The notes: generated by a model not told the origin, from the sequence alone. DNA of 64,000 nucleotides from Asticcacaulis sp. AND118 (GCF_020535245.1 NZ_CP084910.1:2146501-2210500), one strand, 5' to 3'. Shown: positions 39,627 through 48,240, numbered from the stretch's first letter. A program made the numbers and translations.

Positions 39627-40916
39627 ATGAACGCGCCCACCCCGGATAAAGCCCCCAGCCCATTCGTCACCATGGGCCTGATCGGCCTGATGTTCTTCAT
39701 CTTCGGCTTCGTGACGTGGCTGAACGGCCCGCTGATCACCTTCGTCAAGTTCGCCTTCGACCTCGACGACGTCGGCTCGTTCATGGTGCTGATGGTCTTC
39801 TACATGTCCTATTTCGTACTGGCCCTGCCTTCGGCCTTCATACTCAAGCTGACGGGGATGAAAAAGGGCATGGCGCTCGGCCTGCTGGTCATGGCCGCCG
39901 GGGCGGTCATGTTCGGGCAATTCGCCACCCATCGCATCTACGTCGGCGCGATGACCGGCCTGTTCACCATCGGCGCGGGCCTTGCCCTGCTGCAGACGGC
40001 GGCCAACCCCTATATTTCCATCGTCGGGCCGATCGAGTCGGCGGCCCAGCGCATCGCCGTCATGGGCATTTTCAACAAGCTGGCCGGCATCACCGCCCCC
40101 TTCGTCTTCGGCGCGCTGGTGATGAGCGGCATTACCGAGTTCGGCGCGCAGCTTGACGCCGCCGCCGATCCCGCCGCCCGCGAAGCCCTGCTCAGCGGCT
40201 TCGCCCAAAAGGTCCTGTGGCCCTATATGGGCATGGCCGCCCTGCTGGTCGCGCTCGCCCTGTTCGTGCTGAAATCGCCGCTGCCCGAATTGAAGGGCGA
40301 ATCGAAAGCCGAAATCACTGCGCAAAAGGGCGGCCAGAAAGTTCGGGGAGGTCTGTTCGCTCATCCCAACCTGTTCTTCGGCGTACTTTGTATCTTCCTC
40401 TATGTCGGCGTTGAAGTCATGGCCGGCGACGCCATCGGCACCTATGGCGCAGCCTTCGGCCTGCCCTTGAACCGCACCGTGCTGTTCACCTCTCTGACGC
40501 TGGGCGGCATGCTGGTCGGCTATATCGTCGGCTGGATCGTCATTCCGCGCTTCGTGTCGCAGGAAAAGTACCTCGCCTTCTCCGCGGTGCTGGGCATCCT
40601 GTTCACGCTGGGCGCCTTCCTGACCAGGGATTACGTATCGGTCGGCTTTGTCGCCGCGCTCGGTTTCGCCAACGCCATGATGTGGCCGGCCATCTTCCCG
40701 CTGGGCATCCGCGGCCTCGGTCGTCACACAGAGATCGGCTCGGCCCTGATGATCATGGGCATCTGCGGCGGCGCCGTTCTGCCGCGCCTCTATGTCGGCC
40801 TGGCCGAAACCGTGCCGTTTCAGACCGCCTTCCTCATTGTCATGGCCCCCGCCTATCTCTACATCCTGTTTTTCGCCCTGTTCGGCAGCCGCGTGGCGGC
40901 CAAGGCGCAAGGTTAG
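39627..40916 (+). CDS. nagP: N-acetylglucosamine permease, FHS-family MFS transporter (NagP-like)
   Basis: 429-residue inner-membrane transporter with 12 predicted helices, of the fucose:H+ symporter (FHS) family: FGFVTWLNGPLITFVKFAF, MSYFVLALPSAFILKLTGMK and LLQTAANPYISIVGP. Members next to nagA and a GlcNAc kinase carry GlcNAc by proton symport. The kinase gene begins 3 bp after its stop. Confidence 0.9.
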   Translation: MNAPTPDKAPSPFVTMGLIGLMFFIFGFVTWLNGPLITFVKFAFDLDDVGSFMVLMVFYMSYFVLALPSAFILKLTGMKKGMALGLLVMAAGAVMFGQFATHRIYVGAMTGLFTIGAGLALLQTAANPYISIVGPIESAAQRIAVMGIFNKLAGITAPFVFGALVMSGITEFGAQLDAAADPAAREALLSGFAQKVLWPYMGMAALLVALALFVLKSPLPELKGESKAEITAQKGGQKVRGGLFAHPNLFFGVLCIFLYVGVEVMAGDAIGTYGAAFGLPLNRTVLFTSLTLGGMLVGYIVGWIVIPRFVSQEKYLAFSAVLGILFTLGAFLTRDYVSVGFVAALGFANAMMWPAIFPLGIRGLGRHTEIGSALMIMGICGGAVLPRLYVGLAETVPFQTAFLIVMAPAYLYILFFALFGSRVAAKAQG

Positions 40917-40919
40917 CTC

Positions 40920-41819
40920 ATGACTCAGTATTTCCTCGGCATAGACGGAGGCGGCTCGAACTGCCGCGCGCGTCTGCGTGACGCCGACGGCCGCCGCCTC
41001 GGCGAAGGCATGAGCGGTTCCGCCAATATCCGCCTCGGGCTCGACCTGATCTGGGGTCACATCCTCGAAGCTACGGATCAGGCCTTTGCGCAGGCCGGGC
41101 TGACGCGCGACGCCTTTGCCTGGACTTTGATCGGGCTGGGATTGGCCGGCATCACCACCGCCGAAGACGCCGCCCGCACCATCGCCGCAGGCCCGCGCTT
41201 CGCCTTCGCCTCCGCCGGGACCGACGCGCACGCCGCCGTGCTGGGGGCCTTTTCCGGACGCGACGGGGCCATCCTCATCACCGGCACCGGGTCCGCCGGC
41301 TACGCCTGGGTCAAGGGGCAGGGCCACGCCGTCGGCGGCTGGGGCTTCGAGGTCTCCGACGACGGGTCTGCCGCCGTACTGGGTCGTGAGGCCACCCGCG
41401 TGGCTCTGCACGCCTTCGACGGCCTGACGCCGCGCACCCCCTTTACCGACGCCGTTATGGCCCGCTTCGGCGGGCAGCCGTCGCAGGTCGTGGCCTGGGC
41501 CACCACCGCCCGGCCCAAGGACTACGGCACACTGGCCCCGCTGATCCTGTCGCACGCGCAGGAAGGCGACCCGGTCGCCGTGGCGCTGGTCGAACAGGCC
41601 GCCCGCGATCTGGGCCGCTATATCCGCCGCCTGAACGAGCTGGGGGCCGCGCAGGTCTGTCTCGTCGGCGGCATGGCCGGCGTCCTGACGCCGTGGCTGG
41701 CGCCATGGACGCGCGCTATACTGGCGACGCCGGAGCAGGACGCCATCGAGGGCGCGCTGCTGATGGCGCAGGGGGCGGGCAACGGCCTGAGCCCCGTCAC
41801 ACATGAGGTAGTTTCGTGA
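40920..41819 (+). CDS. nagK: N-acetylglucosamine kinase, BadF/BadG/BcrA/BcrD ATPase family
   Basis: 299-residue ASKHA-fold kinase: phosphate-1 motif FLGIDGGGSNCRAR, phosphate-2 region GAILITGTGSAGYAWV, GGWGFEVSDDGSAAVLG and adenosine motif VCLVGGMAGVLTPWL. It would phosphorylate cytoplasmic GlcNAc to GlcNAc-6-phosphate for NagA, whose gene overlaps by 4 bp. The specific sugar is inferred from the neighbours. Confidence 0.88.
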   Translation: MTQYFLGIDGGGSNCRARLRDADGRRLGEGMSGSANIRLGLDLIWGHILEATDQAFAQAGLTRDAFAWTLIGLGLAGITTAEDAARTIAAGPRFAFASAGTDAHAAVLGAFSGRDGAILITGTGSAGYAWVKGQGHAVGGWGFEVSDDGSAAVLGREATRVALHAFDGLTPRTPFTDAVMARFGGQPSQVVAWATTARPKDYGTLAPLILSHAQEGDPVAVALVEQAARDLGRYIRRLNELGAAQVCLVGGMAGVLTPWLAPWTRAILATPEQDAIEGALLMAQGAGNGLSPVTHEVVS

Positions 41820-42952
41820 GTCTGACCTTCTCCAACGCCCGCCTCATCACGCCCGTCGGCGTCGTCGAAGGCTCCCTGACCGTCGAAGGCGACCACATCG
41901 CCGCCATCGGTGCAGAGACGGGCGGGCTCGATCTCGACGGCGGCTATCTGCTGCCGGGCTTTATCGATACGCAGGTCAATGGCGGCGGCGGGGTGCTGTT
42001 CAACGACGCCCCGACGGTCGAGGCCATCGCCGCCATCGGCGCGGCGCACCGCGCCTACGGCACCACCGGCTTCTTCACCACCCTGATCTCCGACGATCTG
42101 GCCGTGGTGGACAAGGCGCTGCGCGCGACCGAAACCGCGATTGCCAAGGGTGTGCCGGGCGTGCTCGGCATCCATGTCGAAGGCCCCTTCCTCAATGTGA
42201 AGCGCAAGGGCACCCACGATGAGACCAAGTTCCGCCGCCTCGATGCGGAGGCCATCCGCCTGCTGTCGTCGTTGAAAGCCGGCAAGACGCTGGTGACGCT
42301 GGCCCCCGAACTGGCCGCCCCGGAAGACATCCGCGCGCTGTCCGCCGCCGGGGTGATCATCGCTGCGGGCCATACGGACGCGACCTATGCCGAGGCCCGC
42401 CGCGGCATCGAAGCCGGCATCAGCGGCGTCACCCACCTGTTCAACGCCATGTCGCCCCTGTCGCATCGCGCGCCGGGCGTGGTCGGCGCCGTGCTGGAAG
42501 ACGACGACCTCTATGCCGGCATCATCGTCGATGGCGCGCACGTCGATCCGGTGGCGCTGAAGATCGCGCTGAAGGCCCGCCCCTACGACCGCTTCATGCT
42601 GGTCACCGACGCCATGCCGACCGTGGGCTCGACCACCAAGCGCTTCAATCTGATGGGCAAGGACATCCGCGTCGAGAACGGCGTCTGCGTCGGCCCGGAC
42701 GGTACGCTGGCCGGGTCCGACCTCGACATGGCTACCGCCGTGCGCAACGCCGTGGAGATGTTGGGTCTCGAACTTGAAACCGCCTCGATGATGGCCTCGG
42801 AAGCCCCGGCGCGCTTCATGAAACTGCCCCGAACCTACGGCCACCTCGCCGTCGGCGCGCGCGCCGATCTGGTGTGGCTCGACGCCAATCTTCAGGTGCG
42901 CGGCGTGTGGATCGGCGGTCAATCGGACGCGACCCTGAGCCACGCCGCCTGA
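41816..42952 (+). CDS. nagA: N-acetylglucosamine-6-phosphate deacetylase
   Basis: Amidohydrolase that converts GlcNAc-6-phosphate to glucosamine-6-phosphate. The 378-residue TIM-barrel protein has GFIDTQVNGGGG, the metal-binding glutamate in IHVEGPFLN, GHTDATY, THLFNAMSPLSHRAPG and the catalytic aspartate in LVTDAMPTVG. The start overlaps nagK by 4 bp. It ends the cluster; the next enzyme, glucosamine-6-phosphate deaminase, is not in the window. Confidence 0.94.
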   Translation: MSLTFSNARLITPVGVVEGSLTVEGDHIAAIGAETGGLDLDGGYLLPGFIDTQVNGGGGVLFNDAPTVEAIAAIGAAHRAYGTTGFFTTLISDDLAVVDKALRATETAIAKGVPGVLGIHVEGPFLNVKRKGTHDETKFRRLDAEAIRLLSSLKAGKTLVTLAPELAAPEDIRALSAAGVIIAAGHTDATYAEARRGIEAGISGVTHLFNAMSPLSHRAPGVVGAVLEDDDLYAGIIVDGAHVDPVALKIALKARPYDRFMLVTDAMPTVGSTTKRFNLMGKDIRVENGVCVGPDGTLAGSDLDMATAVRNAVEMLGLELETASMMASEAPARFMKLPRTYGHLAVGARADLVWLDANLQVRGVWIGGQSDATLSHAA

Positions 42953-42962
42953 TTATTCCGAA

Positions 42963-42990
42963 GCCGCAGCCGGCGCAAACCGGCTGCGGC
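42963..42990. terminator. Hairpin between nagA and the OmpA-like gene
   Basis: Perfect 11 bp stem GCCGCAGCCGG/CCGGCTGCGGC with a 6-base loop, between convergent genes; the following T stretch is weak on both sides. Confidence 0.6.
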
Positions 42991-42998
42991 AATCGATT

Positions 42999-43562
42999 TT
43001 ACGACAGAACCACAATTACCACACGGCGGTTGGCCGCACGGCCTTCGCGCGTATTGTTCGGCGCGACGGGTTGTTCGGCGCCGTAGGAGATGGACGCCAT
43101 GCGGTTCAGGGCCACGCCCTGACTGTTCAGGAAGCGCTTCACGCTTTCGGCCCGCGCATTGCCCAGACGGTAATTGATGTCGTCCGTGCCGGTGGCGTCG
43201 GTAAAGCCCTGGATTTCGAGATAGACATTCTTGTTGTCGGTCTTCAGACGGGTGGCGAGATCCGCCAGCACCTGCTTGGCCTGTTCCGACAGAACCGCCT
43301 TGTCCGTATCGAACTTGATCGAATCGTCGCTCAGCACGACAGAATAGTTGAACTTGCCTTCGGCCAACTTGCCAGCGGCGGTAGCGCGGTTCAGCGCTTC
43401 CTGCGTCGTCTGGTCCAGTTGCGCAAGGCGGGTTTCCTGCTGGTCGATGCGACCATTAGTCGTAGATATCTTCTCATCGACGTACTTGTGGCTGGCACAG
43501 GCCGTCATCGAGAGCATAAGGGGGACCGCCACAAGCAGGGCCCCGGATTTTAAACGCTTCAT
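42999..43562 (-). CDS. OmpA-family lipoprotein
   Basis: 187-residue protein with lipobox SMTAC, a coiled region (about residues 28-60) and a C-terminal OmpA-like peptidoglycan-binding domain with IQGFTDATGTDDINYRLGNARAE and NRRVVIVV (the final arginines present). It probably ties the outer membrane to the wall; it is distinct from Pal at 11050. The ATG at 43562 follows AGAAAGG. Single gene, convergent with nagA. Confidence 0.88.
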   Translation of the reverse strand: MKRLKSGALLVAVPLMLSMTACASHKYVDEKISTTNGRIDQQETRLAQLDQTTQEALNRATAAGKLAEGKFNYSVVLSDDSIKFDTDKAVLSEQAKQVLADLATRLKTDNKNVYLEIQGFTDATGTDDINYRLGNARAESVKRFLNSQGVALNRMASISYGAEQPVAPNNTREGRAANRRVVIVVLS

Positions 43563-43677
43563 CGAAAACCTTTCTGTTTCGAATCCACCCATTTCCACCA
43601 CGCGCTTTGACTAAAAGGGCAGAAAAAGACCGAAAAAAGGCACTTTAATTCCGGAATCGGCGATCCACATCGTCCCC

Positions 43678-44502
43678 TTATATTTCGATCAGCACCCAAC
43701 TGGCGTCGTCGTGCGGCTTGAAGCGCGGGTAGCGCAGCCCCTCCGGATCGGCGCGTTCGATGTCGCGCAGGGCTTGAGTCAGCGCCTCCCCCCGTCCGGA
43801 TATAAGCCCTTCAAAAACCTCGGTAAACGGCACGCCATACGCCCCCCACAAATCGTAGAAGCCGTCCGTCGCCATCAGCACATAACGCGCTTGCGCCGCC
43901 GGAACGCGCGTTACCTCCATACCGTCGAGACAGGCGTCGTCCAGGCTCAGGACCCAGTACCCCCCCTCGGTATTCATCTTCGCGCGGTTTTCGCGCAACA
44001 GCGGATCGAGCTGCAACCGCGCCGCCTTCAGCCCGATCGGCCCCTGCTCCGCGCGCAGGGCGACCAGTTGTTCCAGCGCCGCCGCATCCAGAGCCTCCAG
44101 CACCTCGCCGCCGCTCAAAGCCGTTACCGCGCCGTTGGCCGCTATCAGCCACACCTTCACATCGCCCAGCACGCCCAGTTCGAGTTCGTCGCCATCGCGC
44201 CGCACCATGGCCGCGCCCGCCGAGGGCATGGCCCACGGCTCTTCCGGCAAGGGCCCCGACGCTTCGTAGACGGTGCGGGCTTCGCCGATGGCCGCGCTCA
44301 GCCGGTCGCGGATGCTGCCCGTCTTAGCCTCCAGATTGTGCGAGACGGTGTGCGCAAACCACGCGGCGTCGCTGATGCCCTCCAGGCGCGACGGCCCCAG
44401 CGAGGTCGCCCCGTCGAGCAGCCATACGGCGTCGCCCGACGCGCCCAGCGCATCCTCATTATAGACCCCGCCGCGATCCGAACCCTGTGAGACGATGCGC
44501 AT
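43678..44502 (-). CDS. PP2C-like serine/threonine phosphatase domain protein
   Basis: 274-residue cytoplasmic protein with a PP2C-type fold: GGVYNEDALGA (with the metal-binding aspartate region), WLLDGATSLG, LGDVKVWLI, LMATDGFYDLWGAYG and a C-terminal HDDASWVLIEI. Motif spacing is compatible with an Mn2+/Mg2+-dependent phosphatase. The ATG at 44502 follows AAGGAGG. It is downstream of the thioesterase gene, with an unusual array of 13 bp repeats between them. Confidence 0.8.
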   Translation of the reverse strand: MRIVSQGSDRGGVYNEDALGASGDAVWLLDGATSLGPSRLEGISDAAWFAHTVSHNLEAKTGSIRDRLSAAIGEARTVYEASGPLPEEPWAMPSAGAAMVRRDGDELELGVLGDVKVWLIAANGAVTALSGGEVLEALDAAALEQLVALRAEQGPIGLKAARLQLDPLLRENRAKMNTEGGYWVLSLDDACLDGMEVTRVPAAQARYVLMATDGFYDLWGAYGVPFTEVFEGLISGRGEALTQALRDIERADPEGLRYPRFKPHDDASWVLIEI

Positions 44503-44517
44503 ATGCGCCTCCTTATG

Positions 44518-44563
44518 CTGGCCAGTTACCTCTGGCCACTTATACTGGCCAATTATACTGGCA
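44518..44563. repeat. Short tandem CTGGCCA array between thioesterase and phosphatase genes
   Basis: CTGGCCA at 44518, 44532 and 44545 and CTGGCA at 44558, spaced 14, 13 and 13 bp. It covers the thioesterase stop codon and ends just before the ribosome site of the phosphatase gene. Confidence 0.75.
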
Positions 44564-44960
44564 TGTATTTGTCGAACCAGTCGCCGCGCGTCAGGCGGCC
44601 GTCGATCTTGCAGATGACATCGACCCGCGCACGGATACACACGGCCTGATCGGCAACGCGCACCACCTGCTGATCGAAGACGATCTTGGCGCGTTCGCGC
44701 CGCACGGTCGAGCGCACCTCAAAGACCTGCCCGCCGCTCAGCGAGTTCACGAAGTCGATTTCCATGTGCGACGTCATCAGAAAGACCTTCTGCGGGATCA
44801 GATCGGCGAACCTCACGCCCTGCTGCTCCAGAAATTCGTGCCGCGCATACTCCATATAGACGAGATAGTTGGCGTTATTGACCACGCCCTGCGCGTCGCA
44901 TTCGGAGTCGCGCACCTTGAGCGTGGTGATGAAAACGCCGTCCTCGATCCGGTTGAGCAT
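44553..44960 (-). CDS. Hotdog-fold acyl-CoA thioesterase (YbgC/FcbC type)
   Basis: 135-residue thioesterase with the 4HBT active-site region VRDSECDAQGVVNNANYLVYMEYAR (aspartate in SECDAQG). I chose the ATG at 44960 because GGAGG precedes it; the frame extends further without a ribosome site. YbgC is normally next to tolQ, but here it is far from tolQRAB, so it may be a general thioesterase rather than the Tol-linked one. Confidence 0.83.
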   Translation of the reverse strand: MLNRIEDGVFITTLKVRDSECDAQGVVNNANYLVYMEYARHEFLEQQGVRFADLIPQKVFLMTSHMEIDFVNSLSGGQVFEVRSTVRRERAKIVFDQQVVRVADQAVCIRARVDVICKIDGRLTRGDWFDKYMPV

Positions 44961-45158
44961 AGGTGCCTCCGCCAAGCGCATCGGTCAGGATGCGCGACTA
45001 ACAAGCTTTTGCTGGTAAAGGGCCGCGCGCCGCCCTGCAACCCTCAAAGTCGTACGCCACATTTACGTCGAAATTACAAACCGGGAGGTTTCCGACACAG
45101 CAAATCCATTATGAAAGGACGAAGCTCCGGTCACCATCCCTCATAAGGAGACACTGTC

Positions 45159-45236
45159 ATGGGCCGTGGAATTCTACTCTGGCTTCTCGGGGTGCCGATC
45201 CCCGTCATCATCCTGCTGGCGCTTCTGTTCCGCTGA
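45159..45236 (+). CDS. 25-residue single-helix membrane peptide
   Basis: A short gene of 26 codons: ATG after a strong AAGGAGACACTGTC ribosome site, then a basic start (MGRG), one hydrophobic helix with the phrase LGVPIPVII, and a terminal arginine before TGA. I recall near-identical tiny proteins in other alphaproteobacteria, which needs a search to confirm. It lies 8 bp before a larger membrane protein gene, so the two are probably cotranscribed. Confidence 0.65.
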   Translation: MGRGILLWLLGVPIPVIILLALLFR

Positions 45237-45244
45237 TCGAGGAC

Positions 45245-46138
45245 ATGCAAATGAACACGCTCGATCCGGCGGCTGCGGCCGCGCCATCGGACATATATGA
45301 AGACGACTATTACGAGGTCACGCCGGGTTCAGGCGCCTGCTGGCCATCGATCCTCGCCGGCGCGGCAGCGGCAGCGGCCTTGTCGCTGATGCTGCTCATG
45401 CTGGGACAGGGTCTGGGCCTGTCGTCCGTCTCGCCGTGGGAACCGCTGGGCGAGACCGCCGCCAAGCTCACCGTGTGGGCCGCCGTATGGCTGATCGTCA
45501 TGCAGTGGCTGTCCTCGGCGCTGGGCGGTTATCTGGCCGGTCGACTGCGCAAGACCTATGTCGGCGTCGATAAGGACGAAGCCTTCTTCCGCGACACGGC
45601 GCAGGGCTTTCTCGCCTGGGCTATGGCCACCCTGTTCACTGCCGCCGTGCTGGCCAGCGTCGCCGGAGCGGTCGTGGGGTCGGGCGTGCAGGCCACGGCC
45701 ACCGTAGCGGCGGGCGGCGCGGCGGGCGACAAGACCGATCCGACGGCCGCCTACTATACGGACATGCTCTACCGCGCCAATCCGACGACTCCGGTCGCGG
45801 GTGCACCGGCCGGTCAGACCCCGGCCGACGTAACCGCCGAAACCGGGCGCATCCTCGCCTACGGCGTCGAACAGGGAGATGTGTCTCCCGCGGACAAGGC
45901 CTATCTCGCTTCGCTGGTCGCTGCGCGCACCAATCTGAGCGAAGCCGAGGCCGCCGCCCGCGTCGACACAGTGCTGGCTCAGGCCAAGGTCGCGCGTGAC
46001 GCAGCGCTCGAAGCCGCCGACGAGGCGCGCAAGGCGTGGGCCAAGGTGATGCTGTACAGCTTTATTTCGCTGCTGATCGGCGCATTTATCGCTTCGGTGG
46101 CCGGCGCGATCGGTGGCCGTCAACGCGATCAGGATTAG
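45245..46138 (+). CDS. Integral membrane protein, unknown function
   Basis: 297-residue protein with four or five membrane segments (about residues 30-56, 75-98, 120-145 and 270-290). The segment between about 150 and 265 is polar, with TPADVTAETGRILAYGVEQG and a helical stretch. I do not recognise the family; annotators sometimes call such proteins PhnA-like without evidence. The start may be at 45245 or 45251; GAGG lies just before. It is followed by a strong bidirectional terminator. Confidence 0.75.
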   Translation: MQMNTLDPAAAAAPSDIYEDDYYEVTPGSGACWPSILAGAAAAAALSLMLLMLGQGLGLSSVSPWEPLGETAAKLTVWAAVWLIVMQWLSSALGGYLAGRLRKTYVGVDKDEAFFRDTAQGFLAWAMATLFTAAVLASVAGAVVGSGVQATATVAAGGAAGDKTDPTAAYYTDMLYRANPTTPVAGAPAGQTPADVTAETGRILAYGVEQGDVSPADKAYLASLVAARTNLSEAEAAARVDTVLAQAKVARDAALEAADEARKAWAKVMLYSFISLLIGAFIASVAGAIGGRQRDQD

Positions 46139-46153
46139 GCGTTCCACACAAAC

Positions 46154-46187
46154 AAAAAACGCGCTGCCCGTTTGCAGCGCGTTTTTT
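46154..46187. terminator. Bidirectional terminator
   Basis: Stem AAAAAACGCGCTGC/GCAGCGCGTTTTTT, perfect over 14 bp with a 6-base loop, between convergent genes. Confidence 0.9.
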
Positions 46188-46208
46188 CATGTCTTTGTTC
46201 GCAGTCAA

Positions 46209-46637
46209 TTACGCAATGATATCCGGGCGGATGCGGTCTTCCAGCGTGGTGATCTGGTCGCGCAGAGCCAGCTTCTTGCGCTTGAGGCGCGCGATCAGGA
46301 TCTGATCCGGAAGGGCCATGGTCTCAAGCGCCACAATCGAATCGTCCAGATCCTTGTGTTCCTGACGCATGTGCGCCAGTTGAGTGCGCAGATTGACCGT
46401 CTCGGCATCCAGCGGCAGGGCCGCTATCCCCGGATCGGTTTCGCGCATCACCGGCTCCAGATCGTCCTTCTGGTATTCCAGCGCCTCTTCGGTCACCAGT
46501 TCCAGATTGGTGTGGTCGAGGTCTTCACGATGAATCACCCGGCGTTCGACATCGCTGCTCGATTCCACCGGCGTGTTTTTCACCAGTTGCAGCGAATCGG
46601 GACGGAATAGAGCGCGGATATTGCTGTCATCATGCAT
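46209..46637 (-). CDS. DUF465 (YdcH-like) family protein
   Basis: 142-residue soluble protein whose C-terminal 60 residues form the short helical hairpin of DUF465 (LAHMRQEHKDLDDSIVALE, RLKRKKLALRDQITTLEDRI). The N-terminal 75 residues are acidic and unrelated to anything I know. The family function is unknown. A second, shorter DUF465 protein is encoded at 48017, on the other side of ubiX. Confidence 0.8.
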   Translation of the reverse strand: MHDDSNIRALFRPDSLQLVKNTPVESSSDVERRVIHREDLDHTNLELVTEEALEYQKDDLEPVMRETDPGIAALPLDAETVNLRTQLAHMRQEHKDLDDSIVALETMALPDQILIARLKRKKLALRDQITTLEDRIRPDIIA

Positions 46638-46709
46638 GTGGACCAGCTCCGGTTCGTTCTGAATAGTGAGACAGCGTCCTGTGATTACTTTCAGGACGAC
46701 CTGTGGATA

Positions 46710-47204
46710 TTAAGTATTATACCTCAAAAAACCGCGCTCCGAAAGAGCATCGCAGAAGGCAATCAGCGGATTTCGCGGCACGACCCGCGCCCACAGCTTC
46801 GCCACGGCAATCAGATTGTCGCGCGCCGTCTTTTGTGGCTCGGCGGCCCCTGTACCGACCAATGCCGACAAGGCTTCCATCTGGGCGCGTTCGGCCTCGA
46901 TCTCCAGCGCTTTGACCCGCGTGCGCAGGGCTTCGCGGTGCGCATCATCCATATCCCCAACCACGGCGCGCATCCGCTGGCGGATGGTGCGTAGGGGCAC
47001 GACCACCGTATCGGCGTAGGCGCGCGAAATATCGACCGCCGCCTCTGCCGTCTCTTCGTCCAGCGCCACGCCCCTTACCCCGGCCCAAACCGCAAACAGA
47101 ACCAGCGGCACGTTCTGCCCGTGCGTGTCCTGCAGTTCGAGGCATCTGTCCGCCACGCCCTCGCCCCCATAGGCGGCCACGGCCCAATCCCAGAAATCAC
47201 TCAT
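46710..47204 (-). CDS. TIGR02444 family (DUF2390) protein
   Basis: 164-residue all-helical cytoplasmic protein recognised by FWDWAVAAYGGEGVADRCLE and NVPLVLFAVWAG. Function unknown. Its start overlaps the ubiX stop by 8 bp, so it is translated with UbiX. Confidence 0.82.
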   Translation of the reverse strand: MSDFWDWAVAAYGGEGVADRCLELQDTHGQNVPLVLFAVWAGVRGVALDEETAEAAVDISRAYADTVVVPLRTIRQRMRAVVGDMDDAHREALRTRVKALEIEAERAQMEALSALVGTGAAEPQKTARDNLIAVAKLWARVVPRNPLIAFCDALSERGFLRYNT

Positions 47205-47775
47205 CCCTGAGCCCGGTCCAGCGCGTCATCGGCGCGTCGAGCCCGAACAGGTCCAGCGCCCTCGCCACGCTCTGATCGACCATGTCCTGCAAGGTCTGCG
47301 GGCGCGTATAGAAGGCCGGCACCGGCGGCGCGACCACCGCCCCCATCTCGGTCACCGCCGTCATGGTGCGCAGGTGCCCCAGGTGCAGCGGGCTTTCGCG
47401 CACCATCAGCACCAGCCGCCGCCGCTCTTTCAGCACCACATCGGCGGCCCGGCTGATCAGGTTCGAGGTCACGCCTGTGGCGATTTCGCTCATCGTCTTG
47501 ATCGAGCAGGGCGCCACCAGCATCCCCAGCGTACGGAACGAGCCCGACGCGATCGTCGCCCCGATATCGGCGACCTTATGCACCTGATCGGCCATGGCAT
47601 TGAGGTCGGAAATCGTGAAATCGGTTTCGGCGCTGAGCGACAGGGCAGCAGCCCGCGACACGACCAGATGGGTCTCGATACCCAGATCACGGAGCATCCT
47701 GAGTGCCGTGATACCGTAGACCGCGCCGGACGCCCCGGAGATGGCCACGATAAGTCTTTGATTAGCTTCCGCCAT
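47197..47775 (-). CDS. ubiX: Flavin prenyltransferase UbiX
   Basis: Attaches a dimethylallyl group to FMN to make the prenylated cofactor of UbiD decarboxylases in ubiquinone synthesis. The 192-residue protein has the flavin-binding AISGASGAVYGITALRML, the conserved VAPCSIKTMSEIATGVTSNL, and RRRLVLMVRESPLHLGHL. The ATG at 47775 fits the family N-terminus. UbiD is not in the window. Confidence 0.95.
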   Translation of the reverse strand: MAEANQRLIVAISGASGAVYGITALRMLRDLGIETHLVVSRAAALSLSAETDFTISDLNAMADQVHKVADIGATIASGSFRTLGMLVAPCSIKTMSEIATGVTSNLISRAADVVLKERRRLVLMVRESPLHLGHLRTMTAVTEMGAVVAPPVPAFYTRPQTLQDMVDQSVARALDLFGLDAPMTRWTGLRDE

Positions 47776-48016
47776 TGGCCATCGCCTTTTTTTCACCGCA
47801 ATAAGTAGCTCATAAATTTAAGCTTTTACTAAATATGAATCTCGCAATTCCGTGATCGGATGTAATGGATCGTGATTACACAGTAAAGCGCTTTGGGTGT
47901 TTCCTATACGTGTTCAGGCCTCGATCCGACCACGGAGGATGTGGGAAAGGGATGGGGTTCAGGTCGGCGGGTATCCTCCTTCCGGCCAACTCTTACGAGC
48001 ACAAAGGAGATGGCTC

Positions 48017-48217
48017 ATGAGCATCGAAGCGAGAGTGCGTGAACTTGATCACCGTCATCAGGTCCTCAAGGACACTATCGCCCGCGAATCGCGTTCGCCC
48101 TCGGCGGACTCGCTCTATCTCAAGGAACTGAAGCGTAAGAAGTTGAAGCTTAAGGACGAAATCGACGGCATCAAGTCTATGATGCGACAGGAACGAACGC
48201 TTGAGACTCTCCAGTAG
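48017..48217 (+). CDS. Short DUF465 (YdcH-like) protein
   Basis: 66-residue helical protein typical of YdcH/DUF465: ARVRELDHRHQVLKDTIARE and LYLKELKRKKLKLKDEIDGI. An ideal AAAGGAG ribosome site precedes the ATG and a strong terminator follows, so it is a compact single-gene unit. Function unknown. Confidence 0.88.
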   Translation: MSIEARVRELDHRHQVLKDTIARESRSPSADSLYLKELKRKKLKLKDEIDGIKSMMRQERTLETLQ

Positions 48218-48240
48218 ACGGGGGGTGATGGCAACCTGAG

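Noticed and set aside
39618-41804. Minus-strand open frame opposite the permease and kinase genes
   Set aside because: Composition is Gln/His/Arg-rich without motifs, and the plus strand carries two well-recognised genes.
45245-46138. PhnA-like function for the membrane protein
   Set aside because: No alkylphosphonate-related motif or neighbour is present.
47818-47832. CtrA-like TTAA-N7-CTAA upstream of ubiX
   Set aside because: Lies in an AT-rich stretch where such a match is likely by chance, and ubiX has no known cell-cycle link.
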